From NCBI RefSeq assembly GCF_001696605.3, contig NZ_CP031716.1, positions 1,116,001 to 1,180,000 on the forward strand: a stretch of DNA of 64,000 bases. The letters are read 5' to 3'. Shown piece by piece: positions 39,242 through 49,261 of the stretch (positions within the stretch are counted from its first letter, which is position 1; the number at the start of each line of letters is the position of its first letter). A program made the translations under genes and the position numbers. The DNA comes from Acinetobacter wuhouensis (GTDB taxonomy: Bacteria > Pseudomonadota > Gammaproteobacteria > Pseudomonadales > Moraxellaceae). The notes beneath the pieces are model-generated. The model was given only the letters and a program-made list of their open reading frames with translations. It was not told the DNA's origin and did not search any database.

Positions 39242-39982
39242 GTGAGTGCATCAGATCTGAAGCTGATGCGATGTATTGATGAATTACATATGCAATATCC
39301 TTTTGCAGGCAGTCGTATGATGCGTGATTTGTTGAATCGTCAAGGACATCATATAGGACGACGTCATACACGTACTTTAATGAAGAAAATGGGTATTCAG
39401 GCGTTATATTGCAAACCAAATTTAAGCCAGGCTAATCAAGCTCACCGTAAATATCCATATCTGCTCAAAGGGTTGGCTATTCAGCGCAGTAATCAAGTGT
39501 GGTCTACGGATATAACGTATATCCCTATGGCAAAAGGCTTTGTTTATTTATGTGCTGTGATTGATTGGCATAGCCGCAAGGTACTTGCGCATAGGGTATC
39601 GATTAGTATGGAGGTGGATTTTTGTATTTCGGCTTTAAATGAAGCGATTGAAAAATATGGTCGACCTGAAATATTTAATACAGACCAAGGCAGCCAGTTT
39701 ACCAGTGATGCATTTATTGATGTATTGAAATCAAATGGCATTCAAATCAGTATGGATGGTAAAGGTCGATGGGTAGATAATGTGATGGTTGAACGATTAT
39801 GGCGGAGCGTTAAATATGAAGAGGTGTATCTCAAAGCTTATAGCAGTGTCACAGATGCGAAAAAGCAATTAAGTGCATATTTTGAGTTTTATAATTTGAA
39901 ACGACCTCATTCGAGTCTAGACAAAATGACACCAAATGAGTTTTACTATGATCAGCTACCCCAACAAAACAAGGTGGCTTAA
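39242..39982 (+). CDS. IS3-family transposase OrfB
   Basis: At least 246 aa. The real product is the OrfAB fusion, so the frame upstream of 39242 is also translated after frameshifting. The DDE motifs are WSTDITYIPM, FNTDQGSQFTS and MVERLWRSVKYEEVY. It stops 18 bp from the right end of the element and is intact. Confidence 0.9.
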   Translation: MSASDLKLMRCIDELHMQYPFAGSRMMRDLLNRQGHHIGRRHTRTLMKKMGIQALYCKPNLSQANQAHRKYPYLLKGLAIQRSNQVWSTDITYIPMAKGFVYLCAVIDWHSRKVLAHRVSISMEVDFCISALNEAIEKYGRPEIFNTDQGSQFTSDAFIDVLKSNGIQISMDGKGRWVDNVMVERLWRSVKYEEVYLKAYSSVTDAKKQLSAYFEFYNLKRPHSSLDKMTPNEFYYDQLPQQNKVA

Positions 39983-40043
39983 CTAGAGCGGAATATCACT
40001 TATAAATACGCTTTTAGTTGTTCAAACAAGTGGGACCACCTCT

Positions 40044-40665
40044 TTTATTACTCCGTCGTATAAATTATTTTGCAAAAGAAAATAATATTCCAACTATAGA
40101 TAATTTAGATGATTTATTTGATAAAAATGAAATGAGGCAACGTACAAAACCTACTAATTACTTATTAAAACGTACTATGATGAGACCTCGAGATTTGATT
40201 TCAATAATGGGAAGAATTATTGAAACTATGAAAGACAAACAAAATGATCCATTCAATGATGAAGCTATTATTTTTGAAAAATTAGAGTCTCAGTCTATTT
40301 ATGATGCAGAACCAGGTTATTCTGATTGGCTAAAGAAAGAAATTATTGATGAATGGGCTGTACAGAAACCGATTATCCACAATTTATTAAATGCTCTTCA
40401 AAATAATGGTTCAACAAATTTCACTAAAGAAGCATTAGAAAAGGAATTAACAATCTTAGAAGAGGAGTTAAAATCTGGAGATATAACTGATCATTTACGT
40501 TTCCTTTTCGATAACTCGATCATTGGGTTTAAGATAGGTTCATCTAAAGAATGGCGTTTTAAATGTTTTTACCCTACCCAAGGCTTTGTTGATTCTGATG
40601 AATATCGTGTTCATGAAGGTTTAGTTAGAGTATTAAATTTGAGAGAGAATAGAGAAGCTGAATGA
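40044..40665 (+). pseudogene. P-loop ATPase, Sll1717-like, C-terminal part
   Basis: About 205 codons (LLRRINYFAKENN onward) continuing the gene at 37838-38761. The first four bases are the second TTTA duplication. The C-terminal region is helical and charged, with a winged-helix-like segment (LLNALQNNGSTNFTKEALEK). An apparent TTG start at 40018 lies in the inserted element and is not a real start. The stop at 40665 is 38 bp before the second dif-like site, so the gene fills the interval between the sites. Confidence 0.8.
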
Positions 40666-40703
40666 TTCCGTACTTTTTCTGTTATAAATTTTAGTGTATT
40701 TAA

Positions 40704-40731
40704 AATTAACAGAATACACCTTATGCGAAAT
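40704..40731 (-). other. dif-like XerC/XerD site, inverse orientation
   Basis: Read on the minus strand: XerC arm ATTTCGCATAA, centre GGTGTA, XerD arm TTCTGTTAATT. The XerC arm and GGTGTA centre match well-known Acinetobacter pdif sites. The XerD arm differs from TTATGTTAATT by one base. With the site at 37666 it brackets the P-loop gene, with both XerD arms facing inward, the geometry of an Acinetobacter dif module. Confidence 0.75.
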
Positions 40732-40773
40732 ACCAATATATTGTTAAATAATTTCAACAACTTGTAATACATG

Positions 40774-40806
40774 AAAAGCCTGACTTAGACAAGTTAGGCT
40801 TTTTTA
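40774..40806. terminator. bidirectional terminator
   Basis: AAAAGCCTGACTT pairs with AAGTTAGGCTTTT (one G-U) across loop AGAC, with T6 to the right and A4 to the left. It lies between the P-loop module and the leftward cca gene and can serve both. Confidence 0.8.
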
Positions 40807-40903
40807 TATGAAATTTCATTATTCCACGTAAACCATCATTAGGTAGTTTTTAGTCGTTACCAATAATGAATGTAATCCTCCCATTTCTGAGAGGACTTTT
40901 CAT

Positions 40904-42145
40904 TTATGCTGTATGCGTATGATGCCCTAATTCATGCTTTAAATGCCCAATCGCCTCAATCCGTTTCTGAATCAACATCTCACCAATATCTGCACCTTGA
41001 ATTTCAGGTGGGAGGTCAGAAGCCTTAATGGTACGAACAGTTTTCATCGCATCTAAAACATAGTTTGCCTGAGGATAGTCACGATCCTCTAAACCCAAAC
41101 GACCACGCGCATCACATTCACACGCCTGCACAAAAGCTTCGACACGCTCAGGGCGACGCAAAACATCCAAACGCTGTAACAAACGCCATAAAGTACCAGC
41201 TTTTAATGTAAAAGCTTGATGACATTTCAAATGCTCTTTACACACTGCCAAAGCAAGTTGCTTGGTTAACGTAGGAACTTTTAAACGATCACAGACTTCA
41301 GTCACAGGTTTAATTCCACGTTCTTCATGCATGATATGACGCGGTAATTCTGCTTCTGGTGTTAATGCTTTACCTAAATCATGAACCAAGACAGCAAAAC
41401 GCACATCCAAAGAATAATTGGCTTTACAGGCTTGTTGCAAAGACATCAGGGTATGAATACCGCAGTCTATTTCAGGATGATATTCAGGACGTTGTGGAAC
41501 ACCAAACAAGGCATCAATTTCAGGGAATAAAACTTTTAAAGCACCACATTCACGTAATACTTGAAAATAAACATCAGCACGATCTTCCATCAAAGCACGT
41601 GAGGTTTCTTTCCAAACACGTTCAGGGGTTAGCGCTTCTAATTCACCTGACTCAGCGAGTTGACGCATCAATGCCAAAGTTTCATCGGCTATTGAAAAGC
41701 CATATTGCGCATAACGTGCAGCAAAGCGGGCAACACGGAGTACACGTAAAGGATCTTCAGCAAAGGCAATAGATACATGACGCAGGATTTTATTATTTAA
41801 ATCATCCTGACCATGATAGGGATCAAACACTTGACCATCGGCATCCATAGCAATTGCATTAATGGTTAAATCACGACGAATTAAATCTTCTTCTAATGTC
41901 ACCGCAGGATCGGTATAAAACTCAAAGCCATGATAACCATGCCCAGATTTACGTTCGGTTCGGGCAAGTGCATATTCATCTTTGGTTTCAGGATGCAAAA
42001 AAACAGGGAAGTCTTTACCCACAGGTTGATAACCTTGGGCAAGAAGTTGTTCAGGTGTTGCACCGACAACAACATAATCTTTTTCGTGATAGGGATGACC
42101 GAGTAAATGATCTCTGACAGCACCGCCTACTAAATAAACTTGCAT
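40904..42145 (-). CDS. cca: CCA-adding tRNA nucleotidyltransferase
   Basis: 413 aa from ATG 42145 ([16 protein letters not shown]). Class II nucleotidyltransferase head with GGAVRD, the DYVVV metal site and [12 protein letters not shown] near residue 110, followed by the tRNA-binding region and an HD phosphohydrolase domain ([11 protein letters not shown] near 255), so it is the full-length repair type. Its Shine-Dalgarno AGAGG lies inside the 3' arm of the hairpin that ends maeB, an unusual arrangement. Confidence 0.93.
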   Translation of the reverse strand: MQVYLVGGAVRDHLLGHPYHEKDYVVVGATPEQLLAQGYQPVGKDFPVFLHPETKDEYALARTERKSGHGYHGFEFYTDPAVTLEEDLIRRDLTINAIAMDADGQVFDPYHGQDDLNNKILRHVSIAFAEDPLRVLRVARFAARYAQYGFSIADETLALMRQLAESGELEALTPERVWKETSRALMEDRADVYFQVLRECGALKVLFPEIDALFGVPQRPEYHPEIDCGIHTLMSLQQACKANYSLDVRFAVLVHDLGKALTPEAELPRHIMHEERGIKPVTEVCDRLKVPTLTKQLALAVCKEHLKCHQAFTLKAGTLWRLLQRLDVLRRPERVEAFVQACECDARGRLGLEDRDYPQANYVLDAMKTVRTIKASDLPPEIQGADIGEMLIQKRIEAIGHLKHELGHHTHTA

Positions 42146-42148
42146 GAA

Positions 42149-42193
42149 AAAACCTCTATTCTTAATGCCATCATGCAACAGAATAGAGGTTTT
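42149..42193 (-). terminator. maeB terminator hairpin that contains the cca ribosome-binding site
   Basis: A 13-bp perfect stem, AAAACCTCTATTC with GAATAGAGGTTTT, and a 19-nt loop. On the minus strand it is followed by TTC and then the cca ATG. AGAGG in the 3' arm is the only good Shine-Dalgarno for cca, 7 bp from its start. Confidence 0.75.
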
Positions 42194-42231
42194 CTCAAGT
42201 ACAGATCTTTAGTTTACTAAAGATTCATGTA

Positions 42232-44502
42232 TTAACTTTCAGCTTGTTGAATTTCAGCAACTGTTAATGCAGTCATATTCACCAAACGACGAGTTGTTGC
42301 AGTCGGTGTTAAAATATGAACTGGTTTAGAAGCACCTAGCAAGATAGGACCAATGGTCACATTATTGCCAGATGTTGATTTTAACAAGTTGAATGAAATG
42401 TTTGCCGCATCAAGGTTTGGCATGATCAACAAGTTTGCAGAACCTTTGAAACGTGAGTTCGGGAATGCAAAATGACGAATATTTTCATCCAAAGCCGCAT
42501 CGGCATGCATTTCACCTTCAACTTCAAGTTCAGGTGCAATTTCGGACAAAATTTCAAACACTTTACGCATTTTTTGAGCGCTAGGGTCAGTTTGATCTGA
42601 GCCAAAACTTGAGTGAGACAATAATGCAACACGCGGTGTCATACCGAAACGACGTACTTCTTCAGCCGCTAAAATAGTCATTTCAGCCAATTGTTCAGCC
42701 GTTGGGTTACGGTTGATATAGGTATCAGCAATAAATAAATTGCGATCTTCAAGCATCAATGCATTCAAGGTAAAGAAGTTATTACGACCTTCTTTTAGCC
42801 CGATTACATTACTAACGAAATCCAAATGGATGTCATAGCTTGAATAGGTACCACATAACATACCATCAGCAAGACCGTGACGAACTAACATTGCAGCAAT
42901 CAAAGTAGAACGACGACGTGATTCACGTTGAGCATACTCAGGTGTTACGCCTTTGCGTTGCATAATGCTGTGATAATCTTCAGCAAATTTTTCATAATCA
43001 GGATTATTTTCTTGATCAACGATGGTGATATTCACACCATTGTCAAGACGTAAGCCTAATTTTTTGATATTTGCTTCGATTACAGCAGTACGACCCACAA
43101 GGATCGGATGCGCTAAACCTTCATCAACTGCAATTTGAACTGCACGAAGTACACGCAAATCTTCACCTTCTGCATAAGCAATACGCTTAGGAGCAGATTT
43201 CGCTTGCGCAAAAATAGGCTTCATCATCAATGCTGAGTTATAAACGAACTCAGAAAGACGTTGACGATATGCAGAGAAATCAGTAATCGGACGGCTTGCA
43301 ACACCAGAATCCATTGCAGCTTGTGCAACAGCAGGGGCAATTTCAAGAATCAAACGTTGATCAAGCGGACGTGGAATTAAATAGTCACGACCAAAAGATG
43401 CAGATTTTTCACCATAAGATGCAGCGTCTGCTTCAACGTGCGCCATACGTGCAATCGCATGTACACATGCAATCTTCATTTCTTCGTTAATGGTAGTTGC
43501 ACCAACGTCCAAAGCACCACGGAAGATATATGGGAAGCAAAGTGCATTATTCACTTGGTTTGGATAGTCAGAACGCCCTGTTGCCATGATTACGTCAGGA
43601 CGAACTTCATGTGCATGTTCAGGTAAAATTTCTGGATCTGGGTTTGCCAATGCAAAGATGATTGGATCAGCTGCCATCACTTTAACCATTTCTTTGGTTA
43701 AAATACCTGCCGCAGAAAGCCCCAAGAACATGTCCGCACCTGCGATTACGTCTGCAAGTTGAGTACCTTCGATGTCTTGCACATAACGCTTTTTAGACTC
43801 ATCCAAACCTTCACGTTTAGTGGTCAATAAGCCACGTGAGTCAGCCACGATGATATTTTCTTTCTTCGCACCAATCGCACAAAGTAAATCTAAGCAAGAG
43901 AGGGCCGCAGCACCTGCACCTGAAGCGATGATTTTGATTTCTTCAATTTTTTTGCCATTCAATTGCAAAGCATTGATTAATGCAGAACCAACAATAATTG
44001 AAGTACCATGTTGGTCATCGTGGAACACAGGAATATTCATGCGTTCACGAAGTTTTTGTTCAATGTAGAAACATTCTGGTGCTTTAATATCTTCTAAGTT
44101 GATACCGCCAAAAGTAGGCTCTAATGCTGCAACAATATCAACAATTTTATCTGGATCATTTTCAGCAATTTCGATGTCAAATACATCGACACCAGCGAAC
44201 TTTTTAAATAATACGCCTTTACCTTCCATCACAGGTTTTGAAGCTAAAGGACCAATATTTCCAAGACCTAAAACAGCAGTACCATTACTGACCACAGCGA
44301 CCAAGTTACCACGTGCTGTATAAAGAGCCGCTTTTGATGGGTCTTTCTCGATTTCCAAACATGGCGCAGCAACACCAGGGGAGTAGGCAAGTGCAAGATC
44401 ATGTTGGTTAACGAGTTGCTTACTAGGAGTGACGCTGATTTTTCCTGGAGTTGGAAATTCATGATAATACAGAGCTTGCTGTTTTAGTGATTGATCGTCC
44501 AT
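42232..44502 (-). CDS. maeB: NADP-dependent malic enzyme with phosphotransacetylase-like domain
   Basis: 756-aa enzyme that decarboxylates malate to pyruvate with NADPH formation. The N-terminal half (to about residue 420) carries malic enzyme motifs ([51 protein letters not shown]). The C-terminal half is a PTA-like domain that usually acts as an acetyl-CoA-sensing regulatory module rather than an enzyme. The length matches MaeB. It is transcribed leftward towards cca. Confidence 0.94.
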   Translation of the reverse strand: MDDQSLKQQALYYHEFPTPGKISVTPSKQLVNQHDLALAYSPGVAAPCLEIEKDPSKAALYTARGNLVAVVSNGTAVLGLGNIGPLASKPVMEGKGVLFKKFAGVDVFDIEIAENDPDKIVDIVAALEPTFGGINLEDIKAPECFYIEQKLRERMNIPVFHDDQHGTSIIVGSALINALQLNGKKIEEIKIIASGAGAAALSCLDLLCAIGAKKENIIVADSRGLLTTKREGLDESKKRYVQDIEGTQLADVIAGADMFLGLSAAGILTKEMVKVMAADPIIFALANPDPEILPEHAHEVRPDVIMATGRSDYPNQVNNALCFPYIFRGALDVGATTINEEMKIACVHAIARMAHVEADAASYGEKSASFGRDYLIPRPLDQRLILEIAPAVAQAAMDSGVASRPITDFSAYRQRLSEFVYNSALMMKPIFAQAKSAPKRIAYAEGEDLRVLRAVQIAVDEGLAHPILVGRTAVIEANIKKLGLRLDNGVNITIVDQENNPDYEKFAEDYHSIMQRKGVTPEYAQRESRRRSTLIAAMLVRHGLADGMLCGTYSSYDIHLDFVSNVIGLKEGRNNFFTLNALMLEDRNLFIADTYINRNPTAEQLAEMTILAAEEVRRFGMTPRVALLSHSSFGSDQTDPSAQKMRKVFEILSEIAPELEVEGEMHADAALDENIRHFAFPNSRFKGSANLLIMPNLDAANISFNLLKSTSGNNVTIGPILLGASKPVHILTPTATTRRLVNMTALTVAEIQQAES

Positions 44503-44642
44503 TTACATCTCGTTTGTTACAATGTACCAGCGGGCGCTGGTGATTTTGGCTAAATTTTCTTGAATATACCATTTGTTGAGCAATATCGACAGTCAAAATG
44601 TGCTTATTTCAAACAAAGTTATAGCTTTGAAATCTAAATATC

Positions 44643-47504
44643 CTAACAAATAGTGATAAGTTTATGTTGTTCTAAATATTTCGTGCTATCCGCAGAGGAC
44701 AGCGCTTTAGAGAAATAGAAGCCTTGTAAAATATAGCAACCGTGTTTTTCTAGGAACAACATTTGTTCTCTAGTTTCAACACCTTCTGCAACAAGCGTAA
44801 TCCCGATCGCATTGCCCATTGCAATGATTGCATTTACGATCGCTTCATCTTTTTCTTGTCCAATTTTAGAAATAAAAGCTTTATCAATTTTTAAAATATC
44901 AAAAGGATAACTGGTTAAATAGGCGAGCGATGAATAGCCTGTACCAAAATCATCCAAAGAAATAGAAATATGGCGTTCTTTGAGTTGCTGTAGAAGAATA
45001 TTTACATCCTCTGATTTATCAAATAATGTAGATTCTGTCAGTTCGAGCTCTAACATGTCCCCAGAAATATTATATTTTTGAAGTGCATAATCAATTTCAT
45101 CGACTAACTCACCACGATAAATTTGTTGCGCAACGATATTGATTGAAACTCTAAAGTGATCAAAACCTAAGCCTTGCCATTCTTGAATTTGCTTACAAGT
45201 TTCATGCAGCACGAAAAGCCCAATGTCTGAAATCAAACTGGTTTCTTCTGCAAGCGGAATAAAGATGTCGGGTGAAATATAACCATGAATAGGGTGTAAC
45301 CAGCGAATTAATGCTTCAAAGCCGTATATTCTATTGGTTCGAATACAAATTTTAGGTTGATAATGTACTGCAAGCTCTTTGTTTTTTATGGCTTTACGCA
45401 ATTCATTTTCTAAGTTGACTTCTTGATTATGAATGGCTGTTTTCTTGTTTGAATAGAAATAAACCGTATTTCCACCTAAACGCTTGGCTTCATTCAGTGC
45501 GGATTCAGCATGCCCATTTAAGCTATCTAACTGTAGACCATGTTCTGGATAAATAGCGGCACCAATAGAAATGGTAATAATCTGTTCTTGTCCATTGATT
45601 TCGAAGAGTTGTTTAAAATCTTCTAATAGTTTTTGAGTTTGTTGGTGAATATCAATATTACAGCTACTTAGATTATAGATAACTGCAAAATCATCATTAT
45701 TCAGATAAGCAATTAAGGACGCGTGAGTACAACTGAGTCTTAAACGATTGGCAACTTGTTTGAGTAATTCATCTCCATCTTTGTGACTTGTAAACTCATT
45801 AAATAGTTTAAAACGGTCGATATTGATTCGTAAAACAGCAAAGCTTTTAAATGAATCAGAATAATGTGTCAGATAATTGTGGAGTTGTTGTTTAAAATAA
45901 AAACGATTTGGTAAATCGGTCAGAATATCATAATGTTCTAAGTATGATAGCCGTTGCTCTTGTTTTTTACGATCAGTTAGATCAGTAATAATGCCAACAT
46001 AATTTGCAACTTTATTTTTTTCATCATAAATCGCATTGATATGAACCCACAGAATGACTTTTTTACCTGAAGTGAAATCGACCTGTATTTCAGACTCGTA
46101 TTCTCCATCGCGGATTAATTCTTGAGTGATTAGGGTATATTCTTGTTGAATTTTCGGGTTGTTATTTATTGTAATATCAAATAGATGTCGTCCAATAACT
46201 TCTTCTTCTTTATAATTTAAGAGTTTTTCAAAATAAGGATTAACCTCTAAATAACATAGGTTATTATCTAAAACAAAAACACCTTCCGCAACTTGATCTA
46301 GTACATTCGCTGCAAGTTTTAATTTTTCCTGATCTGTTTTTTCTTTTTGAATGTTACGTTGAATGCCAACCATTCTTAGCGGCTTATTTTTTGAGTTTTT
46401 AGAAACGACTTTACCAATGTCTTGAACCCAACACCATTGATCATCATGTTTAATACGGTAAATAGCTTCGAAACGTCCACTTTTTCCTTTGAGATGCTGG
46501 ATGAGTAAGGTTTTATAGTTCGCAATATCTTCAGGATGGATATAGTCATTGATACTATTTGGTTTTAGATTTAATTGTCTAAACTCTACATCACTTTTTG
46601 AGTTGGCAATTTCAAAGGTGCGCTTTTCAATATTCCACACCCATGAGTGGATTCCAGCCGTTTCATGTGCAAAAGATAAATTGGCTTGATGATTCTCCAA
46701 ACGGTCATTGATTTGCTTAAAATCATAAATTCTTTCTTTCACAGTTTGTTCAAGTAGATGATTATGCATTTGCAATTCATCTTTCATTGCTTGAGTTTTT
46801 GAAATCTCTGATTTGAGTTGTTGCTGCAAATATTGTGATTCTTCAAGTCGTTCCTGTGATTGTTTAAACAGAAATTTATTTTTAGTGTTTAGGTTTTCTG
46901 CACGAATATAAATTTTATGTGAGACATAGGCGCAAAAAAATAAAAGTAAGAACCATATAATAAAAATTGTACTGTAGATCTCATTTGTATTTGTGGGGAA
47001 AAGTAGCGGCACACTAAAAATTGGGGTAACAGCAGGGATATAAAAAGCTAAAAAGTAGCTGAATCTTTGATTTAGAAAGTTCATAGCCATCATGGATGGG
47101 AAACTTAATAAAAATCCAGATAATAGAAAAGAGTAAAAAGGAGCAACTATATTTGGCATCAACGAGATTTCTAAATTAAGTATATAAATACCTAGACCCA
47201 GTAGACTACCTAAAATTAAACAAAAAACCTGAAATAATGTATTGATATATTTGAATTTTTTTATTTTATGTTGATATGTGACGTAAGTATTAAAAATAAA
47301 AAAAGACAAAATAAAAAAACTTGAAAGTGCCAACCAAATCGTTAATGCACTCGACGTTTTATGAAATAGACAAAAATAAATGAATACATCAGAAACACAG
47401 CTAAAAAGTAGCCATAGAAAAAAAATTCTAAGCTGTTTTGCGATCTTTCTTATATTGGATGAGTTGACACCATATGAAAGAAGCTCTTCCTGAACATCAT
47501 TCAT
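44643..47504 (-). CDS. membrane PAS-GGDEF-EAL cyclic-di-GMP phosphodiesterase
   Basis: 953 aa. An N-terminal bundle of about six or seven membrane helices (to about residue 205), a coiled coil, two PAS domains (about 290-400 and 405-525), a degenerate GGDEF domain and an EAL domain. The GGDEF signature has become NNDDF, so cyclase activity is unlikely. The EAL domain keeps FEALIRW, LELTES, SLDDFGTGYSSL, LKIDK and AEGVE, so it should hydrolyse cyclic di-GMP. The PAS pair suggests redox or ligand sensing. It forms a single-gene unit. Confidence 0.88.
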   Translation of the reverse strand: MNDVQEELLSYGVNSSNIRKIAKQLRIFFLWLLFSCVSDVFIYFCLFHKTSSALTIWLALSSFFILSFFIFNTYVTYQHKIKKFKYINTLFQVFCLILGSLLGLGIYILNLEISLMPNIVAPFYSFLLSGFLLSFPSMMAMNFLNQRFSYFLAFYIPAVTPIFSVPLLFPTNTNEIYSTIFIIWFLLLFFCAYVSHKIYIRAENLNTKNKFLFKQSQERLEESQYLQQQLKSEISKTQAMKDELQMHNHLLEQTVKERIYDFKQINDRLENHQANLSFAHETAGIHSWVWNIEKRTFEIANSKSDVEFRQLNLKPNSINDYIHPEDIANYKTLLIQHLKGKSGRFEAIYRIKHDDQWCWVQDIGKVVSKNSKNKPLRMVGIQRNIQKEKTDQEKLKLAANVLDQVAEGVFVLDNNLCYLEVNPYFEKLLNYKEEEVIGRHLFDITINNNPKIQQEYTLITQELIRDGEYESEIQVDFTSGKKVILWVHINAIYDEKNKVANYVGIITDLTDRKKQEQRLSYLEHYDILTDLPNRFYFKQQLHNYLTHYSDSFKSFAVLRINIDRFKLFNEFTSHKDGDELLKQVANRLRLSCTHASLIAYLNNDDFAVIYNLSSCNIDIHQQTQKLLEDFKQLFEINGQEQIITISIGAAIYPEHGLQLDSLNGHAESALNEAKRLGGNTVYFYSNKKTAIHNQEVNLENELRKAIKNKELAVHYQPKICIRTNRIYGFEALIRWLHPIHGYISPDIFIPLAEETSLISDIGLFVLHETCKQIQEWQGLGFDHFRVSINIVAQQIYRGELVDEIDYALQKYNISGDMLELELTESTLFDKSEDVNILLQQLKERHISISLDDFGTGYSSLAYLTSYPFDILKIDKAFISKIGQEKDEAIVNAIIAMGNAIGITLVAEGVETREQMLFLEKHGCYILQGFYFSKALSSADSTKYLEQHKLITIC

Positions 47505-47648
47505 TTATCATTACACCTTTGTCATTTTAAGAAAAGCATTGAAATAATAATTTATTTTTTAGTTTTATTAATCAATAGGCTGTTTTAAAGCTAAAATACC
47601 GTGAAATGTATCAGATTGCAATAGTGATATGTGACTTGTTTTGCTTTT

Positions 47649-48359
47649 TTATTTGTAATAATTCAAAATGGATAATGCGACAACTGGAGCTGTTTCAGTT
47701 CTCAATACACGGTTCCCGATGCACCAGTTTTTAAATCCGTAATCATTTGCCTGGCTGATTTCAGCTTCACTGAGTCCACCTTCTGGACCAATCAATAGCA
47801 CAATATCCTGGCTTGCATCTTTAAGCACTTCCGTCTGTTCTTTTTCAGGTGCGAGTACAAGTTTAGTTGTCGGTAATGCTGTTTGTAACCATTGCTCAAG
47901 ACTGAGTGGTGCAAGTATTTGAGGAATAATATTCATGCCGCATTGTTCACAGGCTGCAATTGCGATGCCTTGCCAGTGATCAATTTTCTTCTGATCACGG
48001 TCGTATTTTAAACGCATTTCACAGCGTTCAGAAGTCAACAGCTGAATTTTGGAAACACCAAGTTCGACCGCCTTTTGAATTGCATAATCCATACGGTCAC
48101 CTTTACTCATCACTTGCCCAAGCAGTGCGGTGAAGTGAGGTGTACGGTTGTCAGGATTAAAGGTGTCAATATGAACTGAAGCAGATTTTTTCGCAACATC
48201 AACTAATGTCACAGCATATTCACCACCTTGTCCATTGAACAAAGTGGCTTTTTCACCAATCTGCGCACGTAAGACTTTGACCCAGTGATGGAAAACTGTT
48301 TCAGTCAGTTCAACCGTAGTATCAACAGCTAAATCAGTTTCAATATAAAAACGGGGCAT
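47649..48359 (-). CDS. rsmE: 16S rRNA m3U1498 methyltransferase
   Basis: 236-aa SPOUT-fold methyltransferase that modifies U1498 of 16S rRNA. It has an N-terminal PUA-like region (MPRFYIETDL, FHHWVKVLRAQ) and the C-terminal knot with LLIGPEGGLSEAEI near residue 185 and GNRVLRTETAPV near 210. The length is normal. It follows metF by 37 bp and may share its transcript. Confidence 0.93.
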   Translation of the reverse strand: MPRFYIETDLAVDTTVELTETVFHHWVKVLRAQIGEKATLFNGQGGEYAVTLVDVAKKSASVHIDTFNPDNRTPHFTALLGQVMSKGDRMDYAIQKAVELGVSKIQLLTSERCEMRLKYDRDQKKIDHWQGIAIAACEQCGMNIIPQILAPLSLEQWLQTALPTTKLVLAPEKEQTEVLKDASQDIVLLIGPEGGLSEAEISQANDYGFKNWCIGNRVLRTETAPVVALSILNYYK

Positions 48360-48396
48360 TCAGTCTTACTCGCAAAATAGGTGATTTAATTTTGAA

Positions 48397-49233
48397 TTAT
48401 GCTAAACCAAGGTCAAGTACAAGCTGACGGTTTGGTTCAGTGTGGTTCATGGTGTAGAAATGCAGACTTGGCGCACCACCTGCAATCAGGCGTTCACAGA
48501 GCTTCACGACCACTTCATGACCAAAGGCTTTGATACTTGCAGAATCATCACCATAAGTCGCCAGCTGCTTACGAATCCAGCGTGGAATCTCCGCACCAGT
48601 ACCATCAGCAAAGCGAATCAGATTGCTGGCATTGGTAATCGGCATGATCCCTGGCGCAACTGGAATATCAATGCCTTCTTTTTGAATGCGGTCTACAAAG
48701 TAGAAATACGCATCTGGATTGAAGAAGAATTGAGTCAGTGCTGCATTTGCACCTGCGCGGGCTTTATCACAAAAACGTTGAATGTCTTTGTCAAAGCTGT
48801 CGGCTTGTGGATGCATTTCAGGATATGCGGCAACTTCGATATGGAAATGATCACCTGAATGTTCACGGATAAAGCGAACCAGATCAGTGGCATAAGGCAG
48901 TTCACCCAAGCCAACCTGACCTGATGGTAAGTCACCACGCAGTGCCACAATACGGTCAATACCTTGTGATTTATACAAATCCAGCAATTCAGCAATACGT
49001 TGTTTGCTGTCACCAATACAAGACAGGTGAGGGGCAACAGGTGTACCTTTGCCGTTGAAATCGTCCAGTGTAGACAAGGTGCGTTCACGGGTTGACCCCC
49101 CCGCACCATAAGTTACAGAGAAAAATTCAGGATTCAGTAACTGAAGTTCTTGATGTACAACTTTAAGCTTTTCCGCACCTGCATCGGTTTTGGTCGGGAA
49201 AAACTCAAAAGAAATCGGGACACGTTTGGTCAT
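48397..49233 (-). CDS. metF: 5,10-methylenetetrahydrofolate reductase
   Basis: 278 aa from ATG 49233 (MTKRVPISFEFFPTK) with AAGGAT upstream; an in-frame ATG at 49254 is less likely. FAD-dependent TIM-barrel enzyme that supplies methyl-tetrahydrofolate for methionine synthesis. FEFFPTK near residue 9, VTYGAGGSTRERT near 45 and RGDLP near 110 are family marks. It lies downstream of ahcY on the same strand across a repeat-rich gap, so both belong to the activated-methyl cycle. Confidence 0.94.
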   Translation of the reverse strand: MTKRVPISFEFFPTKTDAGAEKLKVVHQELQLLNPEFFSVTYGAGGSTRERTLSTLDDFNGKGTPVAPHLSCIGDSKQRIAELLDLYKSQGIDRIVALRGDLPSGQVGLGELPYATDLVRFIREHSGDHFHIEVAAYPEMHPQADSFDKDIQRFCDKARAGANAALTQFFFNPDAYFYFVDRIQKEGIDIPVAPGIMPITNASNLIRFADGTGAEIPRWIRKQLATYGDDSASIKAFGHEVVVKLCERLIAGGAPSLHFYTMNHTEPNRQLVLDLGLA

Positions 49234-49261
49234 GGTTAAATCCTTTTTTATCAATATTTTT

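Larger units (their letters stand above)
38796..40000 (+). mobile_element. IS3-family insertion sequence (different from the benE IS)
   Basis: About 1205 bp. The ends are AGTGATATTCTGCTC on the left and the complement of AGTGATATTCCGCTC on the right, flanked by TATA at 38792-38795 and 40001-40004. TATA is palindromic, so the exact ends are uncertain by a few bases. The orfA frame and the orfB frame are related by -1, with slippery TTTTTTA at 39104-39110. Confidence 0.8.
38762..40043. mobile_element. 1282-bp insertion in the P-loop gene (IS3 element inside a small palindromic element)
   Basis: The insert is bounded by a 4-bp duplication TTTA (38758-38761, 40044-40047). Its outer 28 bp form an imperfect inverted repeat: AGAGATGG at the left, CCACCTCT at the right, and a perfect TTTGAACAACT inner part. 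Inside it lies an IS3-type element with its own ends and a TATA duplication. The simplest reading is an IS inserted into a miniature element of about 73 bp that had already hit the gene. One longer IS with compound ends is the alternative. Confidence 0.65.

Noticed and set aside
40018..40043. TTG start for the C-terminal P-loop fragment
   Set aside because: The first eight or so codons lie inside the inserted element and are not part of the original protein.
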